Positions 52,281 to 62,564 of a DNA stretch of 64,000 nt are shown here, piece by piece. The position numbers and the translations under genes are program-made. Positions within the stretch are counted from its first letter, which is position 1. Every line of letters starts with the position of its first letter. The stretch covers positions 62,001 to 126,000 of the forward strand of contig JAFGAC010000194.1 of the NCBI GenBank assembly GCA_016933835.1, in the 5' to 3' direction. The notes beneath the pieces are model-generated. The model saw only the letters and a program-made list of their open reading frames with translations. It searched no databases and was not told the DNA's origin. This DNA comes from Clostridiales bacterium. Lineage in GTDB: Bacteria > Bacillota > Clostridia > Peptostreptococcales > Acidaminobacteraceae.

Positions 52281-53600
52281 TTACATCTCTCCTATTAAAT
52301 CATATTCTAAATTGTCACTAATTGTAACTTCATATATTTCACCGATTTCTAAAGGCTGCTTTGCATGAACATATACAACGCCATCAACTTCGGGTGTATC
52401 ATATTGTGTACGTCCAATGAATATCAATTCACCTTCAACTTCTTCATCGATTATTACTTGCATTTTTTTGCCAATAAACTTATGCATTAATTGACTTGAT
52501 ATTTCAAGCTGTACTTGCATCAGTTCCTCATATCTTTCATCAACAATTGATTCTTCAACATGATTCGGCAATAAATAAGCAGGTGTATCTTCTTCATCTG
52601 AATATTTAAAAGCTCCTAGCCTATTAAATGGATATTTTTGAATAAACATAAGTAAATCATTGAAATCTTCGTCAGTTTCACCTGGAAAACCTATAATAAG
52701 AGTTGTTCGAATAACCGCATCTGGAATATGCTTTCTTATTTTATCAAGTACATTCACTATATTTTCTTTTGTAGTATGTCGATTCATTAATTTTAATATT
52801 TTATCTGAACTATGCTGAACAGGTATATCAAAATAAGGAACAACCTTAGTATTACGTTTGATTGATAAAATTAAATTTTCATCAATCACATCAGGGTACA
52901 TGTACTGAATTCGTATCCATTGAATACCTTCAATTTTATTCAGCTGATCCAATAAATCTGATAAACGATATTCGCCATATATATCAATTCCAAAGCGAGT
53001 TGTATCCTGAGCAATGAGAATAATTTCTTTTACACCTTGATTACTCAACAATTGCACTTCTTTAACAATATCATCGATTTTTCTGCTTCTAAATGCACCT
53101 CGAAGCTGTGGAATAATACAAAAGGTACATTTGTTGTCACAGCCTTCTGCAATTTTAACAAAAGCATAATAATTCGGTGTCAATGTTTGCCTTGGCAACA
53201 TTTCAGGCAATATCAAACTGATATCATCTGTCAGCATAAATCCACTCTCGCCGTTCTTTATTCTTTCAATAACCTTATGGATATGAGGAAATTGTGAAGT
53301 CCCAATGTATGCTTTTACTTCAGGAATCTCTTCTAACAATTCTTTTGCATATCGTTGAGCGAGACATCCTGCTACTATTATTTCGCTCTTGTTTTCTTCA
53401 ATGATATTGAAAATGGTATCAATGCTTTCCTTCTTAGAATCATTGATAAAAGCACACGTATTTATGATTACATAATCTGCTTCAAAAGAATTATCAACTG
53501 TTTTATAGCCATTTTTTAATAATATCCCAGTCATATGTTCTGAATCCACTAAATTTTTTGAACATCCCAATGTTTCAATATAAATTCTATTCTTTATCAT
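52281..53600 (-). CDS. rimO: Ribosomal protein S12 methylthiotransferase RimO
   Basis: RimO adds a methylthio group to an aspartate of S12. It opens with IETLGCSKNLVDSEHMTG, diagnostic for RimO rather than MiaB. The radical-SAM motif is CDNKCTFCIIPQLRG, and a TRAM domain lies at the C-terminus. Length 439 fits. It overlaps mnmH by 14 bases and continues into pgsA, so these genes are one unit. Confidence 0.96.
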   Translation of the reverse strand: MIKNRIYIETLGCSKNLVDSEHMTGILLKNGYKTVDNSFEADYVIINTCAFINDSKKESIDTIFNIIEENKSEIIVAGCLAQRYAKELLEEIPEVKAYIGTSQFPHIHKVIERIKNGESGFMLTDDISLILPEMLPRQTLTPNYYAFVKIAEGCDNKCTFCIIPQLRGAFRSRKIDDIVKEVQLLSNQGVKEIILIAQDTTRFGIDIYGEYRLSDLLDQLNKIEGIQWIRIQYMYPDVIDENLILSIKRNTKVVPYFDIPVQHSSDKILKLMNRHTTKENIVNVLDKIRKHIPDAVIRTTLIIGFPGETDEDFNDLLMFIQKYPFNRLGAFKYSDEEDTPAYLLPNHVEESIVDERYEELMQVQLEISSQLMHKFIGKKMQVIIDEEVEGELIFIGRTQYDTPEVDGVVYVHAKQPLEIGEIYEVTISDNLEYDLIGEM

Positions 53601-54630
53601 AACTTACCTCATTATAGTATGTTTCTAAAGCTGTTACTGCTTCATCAACGTCTTTATAGTAAATTTCCAAATTGTAATCCTTTTGCTTTTTTATAGAAAA
53701 ATTATACAGTGGGTCATAATATTCATTAATCAATTTTTCTATTACAGTGTCAAATTCTTCATTGTTGACAAGTTCAATCAAGTGATTCACCTTTTCATGT
53801 CCCATTCTTTTTCTCAAATGGTTAATCGAATCAATAATTTTTTTACTTTTAAATGCCGGAAGATATAATTCTTTTATTATTTCTACTCTATTGCCTAAAT
53901 CTGTTTTTATTAAAATATGATATCCTTTTTCCATAAATTCATAGAATTCATTCGTCATCGATACTGTACCAATTCTTTTACTTTCACTTTCAACAAAAAT
54001 ATAGGGTTTTTGTGTCCTCAATTTTTCAAACACTAGATTTTCAAACATTTTCTGACTTGGAGGACTTTCATCATAAGGAACATTTCCAAATACTGAACCT
54101 GCATTTTTAGCTAAATCTTCAAGATCGATAACTGGTATGTTTTTAGCGATCAATCCGTTTAATATTTTGGTTTTTCCTACACCAGTCTGCCCATGAATAA
54201 CAATCAAAGGTTTTACTTTCAACAAATCATTACTTTCTAAAATCACATGATTTCTATATGCTTTGTAACCTTCATTCAATTTATACAAATTCTTTATACC
54301 AATACTTTTCCCAAAATTATAAAGTGTATCTGAACGCATACCACCCCGTGAACAATATAAAATGAGCTCATCATAATCTTCAGTTAAAATCTGCAATTTT
54401 TCAAAAAAATCCTTTAATTTGCCTTGTACAGCATCTATTCCTTCTTTAACCGCATCCGCTTTGCCTAATGCTTTATAAATTTTCCCAACAGTATCTCTTT
54501 CTACATCATCTAAAATCGGCCAATTAATGGCACCGACAATATGAGATTCTTCAAATTCTTTTGGTGATCTGACATCTATAAAAATTTTGCTCTTTAATTC
54601 CAATGCTTCTTTAATATTAATTATTGTCAT
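53587..54630 (-). CDS. mnmH: tRNA 2-selenouridine/geranyl-2-thiouridine synthase
   Basis: MnmH (SelU/YbbB) replaces the sulphur of 2-thiouridine at the tRNA wobble base with selenium, via a geranylated intermediate. The N-terminal rhodanese domain (about 1-130) has the active-site loop LYCSRGGMRSDT and the upstream FIDVRSPKEFEESH. The P-loop is HGQTGVGKT. Length 347 is normal. It implies use of selenophosphate (selD elsewhere) and links to the isoprenoid supply through geranyl diphosphate. Placement between ftsK and rimO is unusual. Confidence 0.93.
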   Translation of the reverse strand: MTIINIKEALELKSKIFIDVRSPKEFEESHIVGAINWPILDDVERDTVGKIYKALGKADAVKEGIDAVQGKLKDFFEKLQILTEDYDELILYCSRGGMRSDTLYNFGKSIGIKNLYKLNEGYKAYRNHVILESNDLLKVKPLIVIHGQTGVGKTKILNGLIAKNIPVIDLEDLAKNAGSVFGNVPYDESPPSQKMFENLVFEKLRTQKPYIFVESESKRIGTVSMTNEFYEFMEKGYHILIKTDLGNRVEIIKELYLPAFKSKKIIDSINHLRKRMGHEKVNHLIELVNNEEFDTVIEKLINEYYDPLYNFSIKKQKDYNLEIYYKDVDEAVTALETYYNEVSYDKE

Positions 54631-54639
54631 ATTTACTCC

Positions 54640-56889
54640 TTATTGATATTGATCTAATTGTTCAATCGTCAAAAGAACCTCTCGTGGTTTGCTTCCCTGT
54701 GAAGCGCTGACAATTCCCTGTGATTCCAATTCATCAATTATTCTTGCAGCCCTATTGTAACCTATTCTATATTTTCTTTGAAGCATTGAAACTGAAATCG
54801 TTTTTTGATTTGATAAGAATCTTATGATTTCTGGTGTTAATTCATCCGAATTCATTTCAACATTTAATTTTTCAGTTTCATTTAAAATATCATTATTATA
54901 AGCCACTTCTATAACTTGGCTTTTGATGTGTTCAACTATCTTTTCAATTTCATTTTCTGAAATAAATGCTCCCTGAAGCCTAATCGGTTTTGAAGCGCCA
55001 ACCGGATTAAAAAGCATATCACCTTTACCCAATAATTTTTCAGCACCTGCCATATCAAGAATCGTACGTGAATCAATTTGAGATGAAACTGAAAATGCAA
55101 TTCTAGAAGTAATATTTGCTTTGATCAAGCCAGTGATAACATCAACAGAAGGTCTTTGTGTAGCAACAATAAGATGAATGCCTGCCGCCCTTGCCATTTG
55201 GGCCAGCCTAGCAATGGAGTCTTCTACTTGATTTGGAGCTACCATCATTAAGTCAGCAAGCTCATCAATTATAACAACAATTTTTGGTAATCGCGTTTCT
55301 TCATTTTTCAAATTATATCCATCAATATCTTTAACTTGGTTATCAGCGAAAATTTCATATCTCTTCGTCATTTCATTTACTGCCCATCCTAATGCGATAG
55401 AAGCCTTTTTAGGATCTGTCACAACAGGAAGTATCAAATGAGGTATACCATTGTATATATTTAATTCAACCACTTTGGGATCAATCATCAACATTTTCAC
55501 TTCATCTGGATCAGCGTTATATAGTATGCTCGTAATAATTGTATTGACGCATACACTTTTACCAGAACCAGTTGCTCCAGCAATCAAGAGATGTGGCATG
55601 CTAGCAAGATCTGAAATAACAGCTTCCCCTGAAATATTTTTCCCAAGTGCCATTGAAAGTTTGGAATTTGATTTTCTGAATTCTTCACTCTCTAAAATTT
55701 CTCTTATTTTTACCATTGAATTCTCTTCATTAGGAACTTCAATCCCTACAGCTACCTTACCGGGAACTGGTGCTACTCTCACTTGACTAACAGCTAAATT
55801 TAATGCCAAATCATCTGATAAATTGACAATTTTGCTTATTTTAGTACCTGGTTTTGGTTGAATTTCATATCGTGTGATAGTAGGTCCTTTATTAATTTCT
55901 ACTACTTTAGCATCAATTCCAAAATTTAATAGTGTCCGTTCCAATATTTCAGCTTTTTCAATAATTGCTGATTTATCAATTTGATCGCTCACATGCTTAG
56001 GTTTTGTAAGCAATGTCACTCTCGGTTTGACATAATTCAATATTTTAGAATTTATATTTTTATTCAATTCAGTGACAATTTCCTTATCTGAACTTGGATC
56101 AAGTTTTTCATTTGGTTCTTCATTGAAATCACTATAATTAAATATTTTTATTTTTTTCTGTTCAGGTTTTTTTTCTATAACCTCTGGTATAATTGGCACT
56201 TTTATTTCTTCTGCATTTTCTTGAATATTTTCTTTTATTTTTATTGTTCTTTTAGCCGGTTCACTCACTGAAGTTTTTTTAATTTTAATGGCAGTTTTTA
56301 AACTTTTCAACTTAAAATTTGTCAATAATATCAGGCTGATAATCATCATTGTTATTGTGACAATTAACAAACCATATTTTCCAACACTTAAATAAAGAAA
56401 CATAGTCAGTATATTGTTAATGACTCCGCCACCCATTAATTCTTTTCCACTTAAATAAAAGTTTTGAAAACTTGATACTGAAATCAATTTCATCGATTCT
56501 GAAATATAGGCATCTCTAATAATATTAAAATCACTGATTGCATATAAGAAATTTATAGATAAAAATAAAAGTATGACTCCTATTGAAATTTTGAATTTAA
56601 AGTCTTGAAAATTTTTATTGATATTTAAAAAGATTAAAGTAAAAAGAACATATGGTAAATAGTATCCACCATTACCCAAGAGCCCAAAAGAAGTGTTTTT
56701 AATAAATTTACCAATAATACCAACTGACTCTGTATGTAACGATAAAATAAATATAATTGTCAGTGATATTAACAAGACAAGTTCGATTTCATAAATGCGC
56801 CGTTCTTTTTTTATATCTTTTTTACTGTTTTTTGAATTCGTTTTATTTGCTTTTTTTACTGTTTTTTTTCCACCAGAGACACGTGCCAT
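54640..56889 (-). CDS. ftsK: DNA translocase FtsK/SpoIIIE
   Basis: FtsK pumps DNA through the closing septum. A basic N-terminus precedes about four or five membrane segments (about 30-190), a linker, then the motor domain with Walker A IAGATGSGKSVCVN and Walker B IVVIIDELADLMM. The C-terminal gamma winged helix (about 690-749) reads QRKYRIGYNRAARIIDELE. Length 749 fits the Bacillota SpoIIIE/FtsK type. GGAGGTGA precedes the ATG. Confidence 0.96.
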   Translation of the reverse strand: MARVSGGKKTVKKANKTNSKNSKKDIKKERRIYEIELVLLISLTIIFILSLHTESVGIIGKFIKNTSFGLLGNGGYYLPYVLFTLIFLNINKNFQDFKFKISIGVILLFLSINFLYAISDFNIIRDAYISESMKLISVSSFQNFYLSGKELMGGGVINNILTMFLYLSVGKYGLLIVTITMMIISLILLTNFKLKSLKTAIKIKKTSVSEPAKRTIKIKENIQENAEEIKVPIIPEVIEKKPEQKKIKIFNYSDFNEEPNEKLDPSSDKEIVTELNKNINSKILNYVKPRVTLLTKPKHVSDQIDKSAIIEKAEILERTLLNFGIDAKVVEINKGPTITRYEIQPKPGTKISKIVNLSDDLALNLAVSQVRVAPVPGKVAVGIEVPNEENSMVKIREILESEEFRKSNSKLSMALGKNISGEAVISDLASMPHLLIAGATGSGKSVCVNTIITSILYNADPDEVKMLMIDPKVVELNIYNGIPHLILPVVTDPKKASIALGWAVNEMTKRYEIFADNQVKDIDGYNLKNEETRLPKIVVIIDELADLMMVAPNQVEDSIARLAQMARAAGIHLIVATQRPSVDVITGLIKANITSRIAFSVSSQIDSRTILDMAGAEKLLGKGDMLFNPVGASKPIRLQGAFISENEIEKIVEHIKSQVIEVAYNNDILNETEKLNVEMNSDELTPEIIRFLSNQKTISVSMLQRKYRIGYNRAARIIDELESQGIVSASQGSKPREVLLTIEQLDQYQ

Positions 56890-56901
56890 CAGGTCACCTC
56901 C

Positions 56902-56911
56902 ATAACGTTAT
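56902..56911. promoter_or_regulatory. Palindrome ATAACGTTAT in the ftsK leader
   Basis: Identical to the decamer upstream of purB. It lies between a minus-strand TATAAT and the ftsK ribosome site. Confidence 0.25.
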
Positions 56912-56929
56912 CATTATATCATATTTACA

Positions 56930-56954
56930 AAAAAAAAGATGGCTTATGACCATC
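56930..56954 (-). terminator. Terminator of lysC
   Basis: A short 5-bp stem (GATGG / CCATC) overlapping the lysC stop, followed on the minus strand by nine T. The T run is strong and the stem weak. Confidence 0.6.
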
Positions 56955-58146
56955 ATGATTCCATATTGAATTCCTTGTGAAGGCTTATTACAGCAAGATC
57001 TGAAGCATCACTTTCAACTAGACAGCTGATTGTCATATGTGAGTCAGATGTCTGCAGAATTTTAATATTCTCATTTTCCAAAGCTTTGACAACTCTTCGC
57101 ATTATACCTGGAACACCGTGAATCTTATGTCCTATGATAGTCACCTTGCTGCAGTTCTCTTTTTTCACATATCTCAAATCCATTTCATTCAACAATTGAT
57201 CTAGATCACGCGATACATTGCTTTGAACAATGAAATATTTATTGTCCTCAAAAAAATTGATCATATCGATGGAAATATTATTATCATGCAGCGCATCCAT
57301 AAACGCCTGATCTTTTACTTGATTCATTCTATCTGTTACTTTATATTGAATCCATGAATCAAATTTTGTAATTGCAGTTAAAATTCTTTCAGATTCATAA
57401 GTTTCTGTTATTTGTGTGCCATTTGACTGGTCATGAGTGTTCTTTACAAAAATATTCAAAGACGCTCTTTTCGCAATATCGACAGCATTGAAATCTACTA
57501 CCTTTGCACCGTGTTTTGCCATTTCATAAAGTTCGTCGTAATTCATGCTCTTCAATAAAGTTGCGTTTTCAACTATTCTTGGATCGGCAGTCATTACACC
57601 AGAAACATCCGTATAGATTTCAACTTTATCAGCTTTTAATGCTTCTCCAAGCAATGTCGCTGTCGTGTCAGATCCACCTCTTCCTAAAGTCGTAATATCA
57701 CCATTAGTGCTGATGCCCTGAAATCCTGTCACCACAGGTACGATGCCCTTTCGGATTACTTCATGCAAATAAGCTGTATTGACACTTTTTACTTTTGCTT
57801 CTCCATAATGGTCATCTGTGATAATTCCTGCCTGAAATCCTGTCATGGCAATCGCTGATATACCTTTACTGTTGAGATAGGCCGATACAAGCGTTGCAGA
57901 AATAATCTCTCCACAGCTCATTAAAAGATCAAGATCTCTTTTAGAACTTTGCTCATGGATGCTTTTATAAAGGTTTATTAAAGTGTCTGTTGAATACGGA
58001 GCATTGTTTCTTCCCATTGCAGATACAACTACAACAGGTGAATAACCTTTTTCTATATCAATAATCACAGACTCTTTTATTTTTTCTCTATCTTCATTTG
58101 AAGTGACTGAAGTTCCTCCAAATTTTTTCACAATTATTTTTTTCAA
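56953..58146 (-). CDS. lysC: Aspartate kinase
   Basis: LysC phosphorylates aspartate at the head of the lysine, threonine and methionine (and diaminopimelate) pathway. The start VKKFGGTSVTSNEDR holds the kinase motif, TLGRGGSDTTA lies at about residue 158, and two ACT domains (about 265-397) are present for feedback control. Length 397 marks a monofunctional enzyme. It is 11 bases after dut and has no room for a lysine riboswitch in front. Confidence 0.94.
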   Translation of the reverse strand: MKKIIVKKFGGTSVTSNEDREKIKESVIIDIEKGYSPVVVVSAMGRNNAPYSTDTLINLYKSIHEQSSKRDLDLLMSCGEIISATLVSAYLNSKGISAIAMTGFQAGIITDDHYGEAKVKSVNTAYLHEVIRKGIVPVVTGFQGISTNGDITTLGRGGSDTTATLLGEALKADKVEIYTDVSGVMTADPRIVENATLLKSMNYDELYEMAKHGAKVVDFNAVDIAKRASLNIFVKNTHDQSNGTQITETYESERILTAITKFDSWIQYKVTDRMNQVKDQAFMDALHDNNISIDMINFFEDNKYFIVQSNVSRDLDQLLNEMDLRYVKKENCSKVTIIGHKIHGVPGIMRRVVKALENENIKILQTSDSHMTISCLVESDASDLAVISLHKEFNMES

Positions 58147-58157
58147 TTAATTCACCC

Positions 58158-58592
58158 TTAAATACCTGTTGAACCAAATCCGCCTGATCCACGGTCTGTT
58201 TCATCCAGAGTATCCACTTCGTCAAATTCAGCTTGTTCATATTTTGCAATGATCATTTGCGCAATTCTATCTCCTGAGTGAATTGTAAAAGGTTCATCGC
58301 TTAAATTTATTGCTGGTATTTTAATTTCACCACGATAATCACTGTCAATAGTACCTACAGCATTGACAAGACTGATTCCATGTTTGATTGCCATTCCACT
58401 TCTAGGTCTTAATTGTGCTTCAAAACCATTTTCAAGTGCTATGAACAAACCTGTCGGAATCAATTTTCTTTCTAAAGGCATCAGTGTGATTGGACTTTCT
58501 AAATAAGCCATTATGTCCATTCCTGCAGATCCAGATGTTTTGTAATTAGGGAGCTGATTATTTGAAATATTGACGATTTTTATAATTGCCAT
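58158..58592 (-). CDS. dut: dUTP diphosphatase
   Basis: Dut hydrolyses dUTP, keeping uracil out of DNA and supplying dUMP. Trimeric dUTPase motifs appear in order: [42 protein letters not shown] and the C-terminal [10 protein letters not shown]. Length 144 is exact. It complements ung in this window. It lies one base after the M16 peptidase gene. Confidence 0.97.
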   Translation of the reverse strand: MAIIKIVNISNNQLPNYKTSGSAGMDIMAYLESPITLMPLERKLIPTGLFIALENGFEAQLRPRSGMAIKHGISLVNAVGTIDSDYRGEIKIPAINLSDEPFTIHSGDRIAQMIIAKYEQAEFDEVDTLDETDRGSGGFGSTGI

Positions 58593-58593
58593 T

Positions 58594-59871
58594 TTAACCC
58601 TCCAATTTATTAATCATTAAATTATACAATTTCATTATATCTTTTTTTTCTATTTTTCCTACAGAACTGATAGCTTTCTTTTGATTGAAAAAAAGCTCAA
58701 TTACTTTCAAAATATCTTCATATGTTGTGTTCTGTATTTCTTCTATAATTTCATCAATATGTTTTACAGGTCTATTGAATAAAAGTTCTTTTGCCATCAT
58801 ACTCATGTAAGCATCCGAAGTCTCAGTATTCAAAGCAACATTTCCTATAAGATGTTTTCTTGAATTATCAAATTCTTCAATAGTTATTCCGTTATTTTTT
58901 ATTTTTAACAATTCATCAATGACCACCTCAGTTGCATGTTCAAGCTGATCATCACCAAGAGAATAGCCTATTGTCATATTGCCCGCCATTTCATAGCTGT
59001 TTATTTGAGAATAAATAGTATAAACTAACCCTTTTTCTTCTCGTATTTTTTGAAATAATCGAGAACTCATAGTACCAGCAAGAATATTATTGAATATATG
59101 AGCTGCATAATACAATTCACTATTTGAATCCGGGCCCCAAAATGACAAATCGATGTGTGTCTGTTCAAAGTCTTTGCTTCTATAATGATATCCTGATTGA
59201 TTTTCAATGAATGACTGAGCTGAAATTTTTTTATTTGTATTATTATTGTAATTGCCAATCGTTTCATTTAATTTATCAATTACCAAATCTTCATCAAAAT
59301 CTCCTGCAACAGCAATTGCAATATTTTCATTAGTGTAAAATGTTTTGATGTAATTAATGATCTCTTCTCTTGTGATGGCATCAACTGACTCTAGTGTCCC
59401 TAATATTGGATGGGTTAAGTAAGTACCTTTATAAACAATTTCAGATAAAAGATCATAATTAATTTCTTCAGGTGTATCATCATAAGATTTTATTTCTTCT
59501 TTGATAACCGATTTTTCTTTATCGATATCCGCTTCATCAAATAAAGAATTCATTATCATATCGCTTATTATATCAATCGGCGTAGTAATATCTTTAGGTA
59601 GCACTTTTGCATAAATTCCAGTACACTCTTTTGAAGTGTACGCATTTATATCCCCACCTAGATGATCAATCGTGCTCGCTATATCCATAGCTGATTTATT
59701 AGCAGTTCCTTTAAAAAGCATATGTTCTATAAAATGTGAAATTCCACTATTGTAACTGTCTTCATTGACTGTACCAGCTTTAATGAAATAACCGATAGAA
59801 ACAGACAATGAATACTGCATTTTATACATCACAACTGGAATATTATTTTTAAGTTTAATTATTTTATACAA
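58594..59871 (-). CDS. M16-family zinc peptidase (PqqL/processing-peptidase type)
   Basis: This inverzincin-family protein of 425 residues has the inverted zinc motif HFIEH in [14 protein letters not shown], with the third ligand about 75 residues on ([18 protein letters not shown]). The C-terminal half holds the second M16 domain with the R/Y pair region [17 protein letters not shown]. It commonly follows pnp in Bacillota; the substrate is unknown. I place the start at TTG 59871, six bases after AAGGTG. An in-frame GTG at 59880 is part of that site. Confidence 0.9.
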   Translation of the reverse strand: MYKIIKLKNNIPVVMYKMQYSLSVSIGYFIKAGTVNEDSYNSGISHFIEHMLFKGTANKSAMDIASTIDHLGGDINAYTSKECTGIYAKVLPKDITTPIDIISDMIMNSLFDEADIDKEKSVIKEEIKSYDDTPEEINYDLLSEIVYKGTYLTHPILGTLESVDAITREEIINYIKTFYTNENIAIAVAGDFDEDLVIDKLNETIGNYNNNTNKKISAQSFIENQSGYHYRSKDFEQTHIDLSFWGPDSNSELYYAAHIFNNILAGTMSSRLFQKIREEKGLVYTIYSQINSYEMAGNMTIGYSLGDDQLEHATEVVIDELLKIKNNGITIEEFDNSRKHLIGNVALNTETSDAYMSMMAKELLFNRPVKHIDEIIEEIQNTTYEDILKVIELFFNQKKAISSVGKIEKKDIMKLYNLMINKLEG

Positions 59872-59895
59872 TTTTATCACCTTAAAAGTAATGAT

Positions 59896-59923
59896 GAAAA
59901 GTGCAAGATTTCTTGCACTTTTC
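59896..59923 (-). terminator. Terminator of pnp
   Basis: A near-perfect 12-bp stem (GAAAAGTGCAAG / CTTGCACTTTTC) with a 4-base loop lies directly after the pnp stop. Confidence 0.88.
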
Positions 59924-59925
59924 CA

Positions 59926-62046
59926 TTAATTCTCTTTTGTTTTATTTTCTTCTTCTTCTAATAATACTTTTCTAGAAACACTTATTTTTCCTTGAGGATC
60001 AATTTCCATAACTTTAACGACAATTTCGTCGCCTTCTTTAAATAAATCTTCAACTTTTGCAAGTCTTTTAACAGTCATTTGCGAAATATGGCATAATGCA
60101 TCTTTCCCTGGCAACAATTCTACAAATGCACCAAATTTTGCTATTTTCACGATTTTCGCTGTGTAAATTTCTCCTACCTCTACATCTTTGACGATTGCTT
60201 CAATTCTGCGAAGTGCTTCTTTTCCACCAATACCGTCATTCGCTGTAATCAAAACTCTACCTTCATCATCAATATCAATTTTAACATTACATTCGGATGT
60301 AATTTTTGTGATGACTTTACCACCTGGTCCAATAATCTCTCTTATCTTGTCTGGTTTGACTCTCAATTTAAACACACGAGGTGCATATTGAGAAAGATCC
60401 GAACGAGGTGCTGACATTGTTTCATTCATTTTTTCTAAAATATGCAAACGGCCAATTCTTGCTTGTTCAAGAGCTCTTTCCATAATAGCTCTATCAAGAC
60501 CTCGAATTTTTATATCCATTTGAATTGCAGTGATACCATCTTTTGTTCCAGCAACTTTAAAGTCCATATCACCCAAGAAATCTTCCATACCTTGAATATC
60601 ACTTAAAATGGTTACATTCTTGTCTTCTTTGATCAACCCCATTGCAATACCAGCTACTGAATCCTTAATTGGAATTCCTGCATCTAGCATTGATAGAATT
60701 GAAGCGCAGATACTTGCTTGTGAAGACGAACCATTTGATGAAAGCACTTCTGATACAATACGAATAGTGTATGGGAAGTCATCTTCTTCTGGTAAAATTG
60801 GTAATAATGCTCTCTCACCAAGCGCACCATGACCAATCGCACGTCTATTAGGACCAAACATTCTACCTGTTTCTCCTACAGAGAATGCAGGGAAATTATA
60901 ATGATGCATGAATCTTTTGGTATCTTCAAGATCAATTCCATCTAAACGTTGCGCTTCTCCCAGTGCACCTAATGTAGTTATTGAAAGTGCACTTGTCAAA
61001 CCTCGCATAAAATAACCTGAACCATGTGTTCTAGGTAAAATACCTAAATCTGTTTCAATTGGTCTAATTTCCTCAGGAGAACGTCCATCTGGTCTTAAAT
61101 TCTCTTCTGTTATCATTTTTCTCATTTGATGTTTTTCAAGTGATTTAAACATATTTTTAGCTTCCTTCATCAAAGATTCCGGCGCTTCAAATTTTTCAAT
61201 GATTCCTGAGTTCATTCTCTCTACAAGTGTATTTACAAAGTCTCCACGTTCAACTTTATCTTGGATTCTTACTGCTTTATGAAGATCCTCATTTACCAAT
61301 GATACTATTAATTCTTTCAATTCTTTATTTTCTTCAGCAGGTATATATTCACCTTTTACAATTCCTAGTTCTTTAACTAGATTTTCTATAAATTCAACGA
61401 TTTCCTTAATGATATCATGTCCATACATTATTGCATTAAGCATTGTTTCTTCAGAAATAAATTTTGATCCTGCTTCAACCATCATTATGGCATCTTTCGT
61501 TCCAGCAACTGTCAAGTCCAATAAAGAAACTGCTGCTTGTTGTGTATTTGGATTAATGATATACTTACCATCAATCAAACCAACTTGTACCGCACCAATT
61601 GGGCCATCAAAAGGAATATCCGCAATTGACAAAGCAATTGAAGCACCAATCATCGCTGCTATTTCAGGTGAATTTTCTTGATCCACAGACATTACTTGTG
61701 CTACAATCTGCACTTCATTGTAATAGCCATCAGGGAATAATGGTCTGATAGGTCTATCGATTAATCTTGAAGTTAAGATAGCCTTTTCAGAAGGTCTCCC
61801 TTCTCTCTTGATATATCCACCAGGAATTTTACCTACAGAATAAAGTTTTTCTTGATACTCAACGCTAAGTGGGAAAAAATCGATTCCCTCGCGAGGAGCT
61901 TTTGAATTGACTACAGTAACTAAAACAGCAGTGTCACCATAGCGAATCATTGCTGCACCGTTTGCTAAAGGTGCAAACCGTCCAATTTCAGCAATCAGTT
62001 TTCTGCCACCTAAATTCATTTCAAATGTTTTTGAAATATAACTCAT
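59926..62046 (-). CDS. pnp: Polyribonucleotide nucleotidyltransferase (PNPase)
   Basis: PNPase is a trimeric 3'-to-5' phosphorolytic exoribonuclease. Two RNase PH domains (about 1-230 and 320-550), the second with RTHGSGYFMRGLTSAL, are followed by KH (IREIIGPGGKVI) and S1 (KIVKIAKFGAFVELLPG) domains. Length 706 is normal. AGGAGG precedes the ATG. A long hairpin occupies the leader upstream. Confidence 0.98.
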   Translation of the reverse strand: MSYISKTFEMNLGGRKLIAEIGRFAPLANGAAMIRYGDTAVLVTVVNSKAPREGIDFFPLSVEYQEKLYSVGKIPGGYIKREGRPSEKAILTSRLIDRPIRPLFPDGYYNEVQIVAQVMSVDQENSPEIAAMIGASIALSIADIPFDGPIGAVQVGLIDGKYIINPNTQQAAVSLLDLTVAGTKDAIMMVEAGSKFISEETMLNAIMYGHDIIKEIVEFIENLVKELGIVKGEYIPAEENKELKELIVSLVNEDLHKAVRIQDKVERGDFVNTLVERMNSGIIEKFEAPESLMKEAKNMFKSLEKHQMRKMITEENLRPDGRSPEEIRPIETDLGILPRTHGSGYFMRGLTSALSITTLGALGEAQRLDGIDLEDTKRFMHHYNFPAFSVGETGRMFGPNRRAIGHGALGERALLPILPEEDDFPYTIRIVSEVLSSNGSSSQASICASILSMLDAGIPIKDSVAGIAMGLIKEDKNVTILSDIQGMEDFLGDMDFKVAGTKDGITAIQMDIKIRGLDRAIMERALEQARIGRLHILEKMNETMSAPRSDLSQYAPRVFKLRVKPDKIREIIGPGGKVITKITSECNVKIDIDDEGRVLITANDGIGGKEALRRIEAIVKDVEVGEIYTAKIVKIAKFGAFVELLPGKDALCHISQMTVKRLAKVEDLFKEGDEIVVKVMEIDPQGKISVSRKVLLEEEENKTKEN

Positions 62047-62073
62047 AAATACCTCCTATTAATTTTTAGAGCA

Positions 62074-62154
62074 TTTTAGAATTTATCCTACTTGAAGTAA
62101 GCATAATTATTATTTTGTCCACTTCAAGTAGGACAAAAGCAATAAATTCTAAAA
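62074..62154 (-). promoter_or_regulatory. Long hairpin in the pnp leader
   Basis: Two blocks pair perfectly: 62086-62098 with 62121-62133 (13 bp) and 62074-62085 with 62143-62154 (12 bp). A 9-base bulge lies on one arm and a 22-base apical loop at the tip. It ends about 27 bases before the start codon. E. coli pnp is autoregulated through a leader duplex cut by RNase III; a similar role here is inference. Confidence 0.7.
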
Positions 62155-62168
62155 CTCTTATTATAAGA

Positions 62169-62191
62169 AATAGCGGGATCTCCCCGCTATT
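62169..62191 (-). terminator. Terminator-like hairpin after rpsO
   Basis: A 9-bp GC-rich stem (AATAGCGGG / CCCGCTATT) with a 5-base loop. The following T tract is interrupted, so termination may be partial. Confidence 0.7.
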
Positions 62192-62194
62192 GAC

Positions 62195-62461
62195 TTATTT
62201 TCTTAAGTTTAATTTTACAAGGATTGCACGATATCTTTCGATATCCAATTTCTTAAGATAGTTTAACAATCTTCTTCTTTGACCAACCATTTTAAGAAGA
62301 CCTCTTCTTGAATGGTGATCTTTTTTATGCATTTTAAGATGATCATTCAAATAATTTATTCTGAAAGTCAATAATGCAATTTGAACTTCTGGTGAACCTG
62401 TGTCACCATCATGAGTTTTAAACTCACCAATTATTTGTTGCTTTTTTTCTTTTGTAATCAT
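62195..62461 (-). CDS. rpsO: 30S ribosomal protein S15
   Basis: S15 is a primary 16S rRNA-binding protein. The 88 residues contain the signature [16 protein letters not shown], then [20 protein letters not shown] and the conserved [14 protein letters not shown] precedes the ATG. The order ribF-rpsO-pnp is standard. Confidence 0.98.
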   Translation of the reverse strand: MITKEKKQQIIGEFKTHDGDTGSPEVQIALLTFRINYLNDHLKMHKKDHHSRRGLLKMVGQRRRLLNYLKKLDIERYRAILVKLNLRK

Positions 62462-62564
62462 GTGTAACCTCCATAATTTTATTTATATCCCTTAAAGCCC
62501 TGTAATTCGTTGGAGAATCGAAAAACTGAGTATTAAGTTTAACAATTAATTTTAACATAATATT

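Noticed and set aside
58147-58157. Lysine riboswitch before lysC
   Set aside because: Only 11 bases separate dut and lysC, so there is no room, and no riboswitch-like structure is seen.
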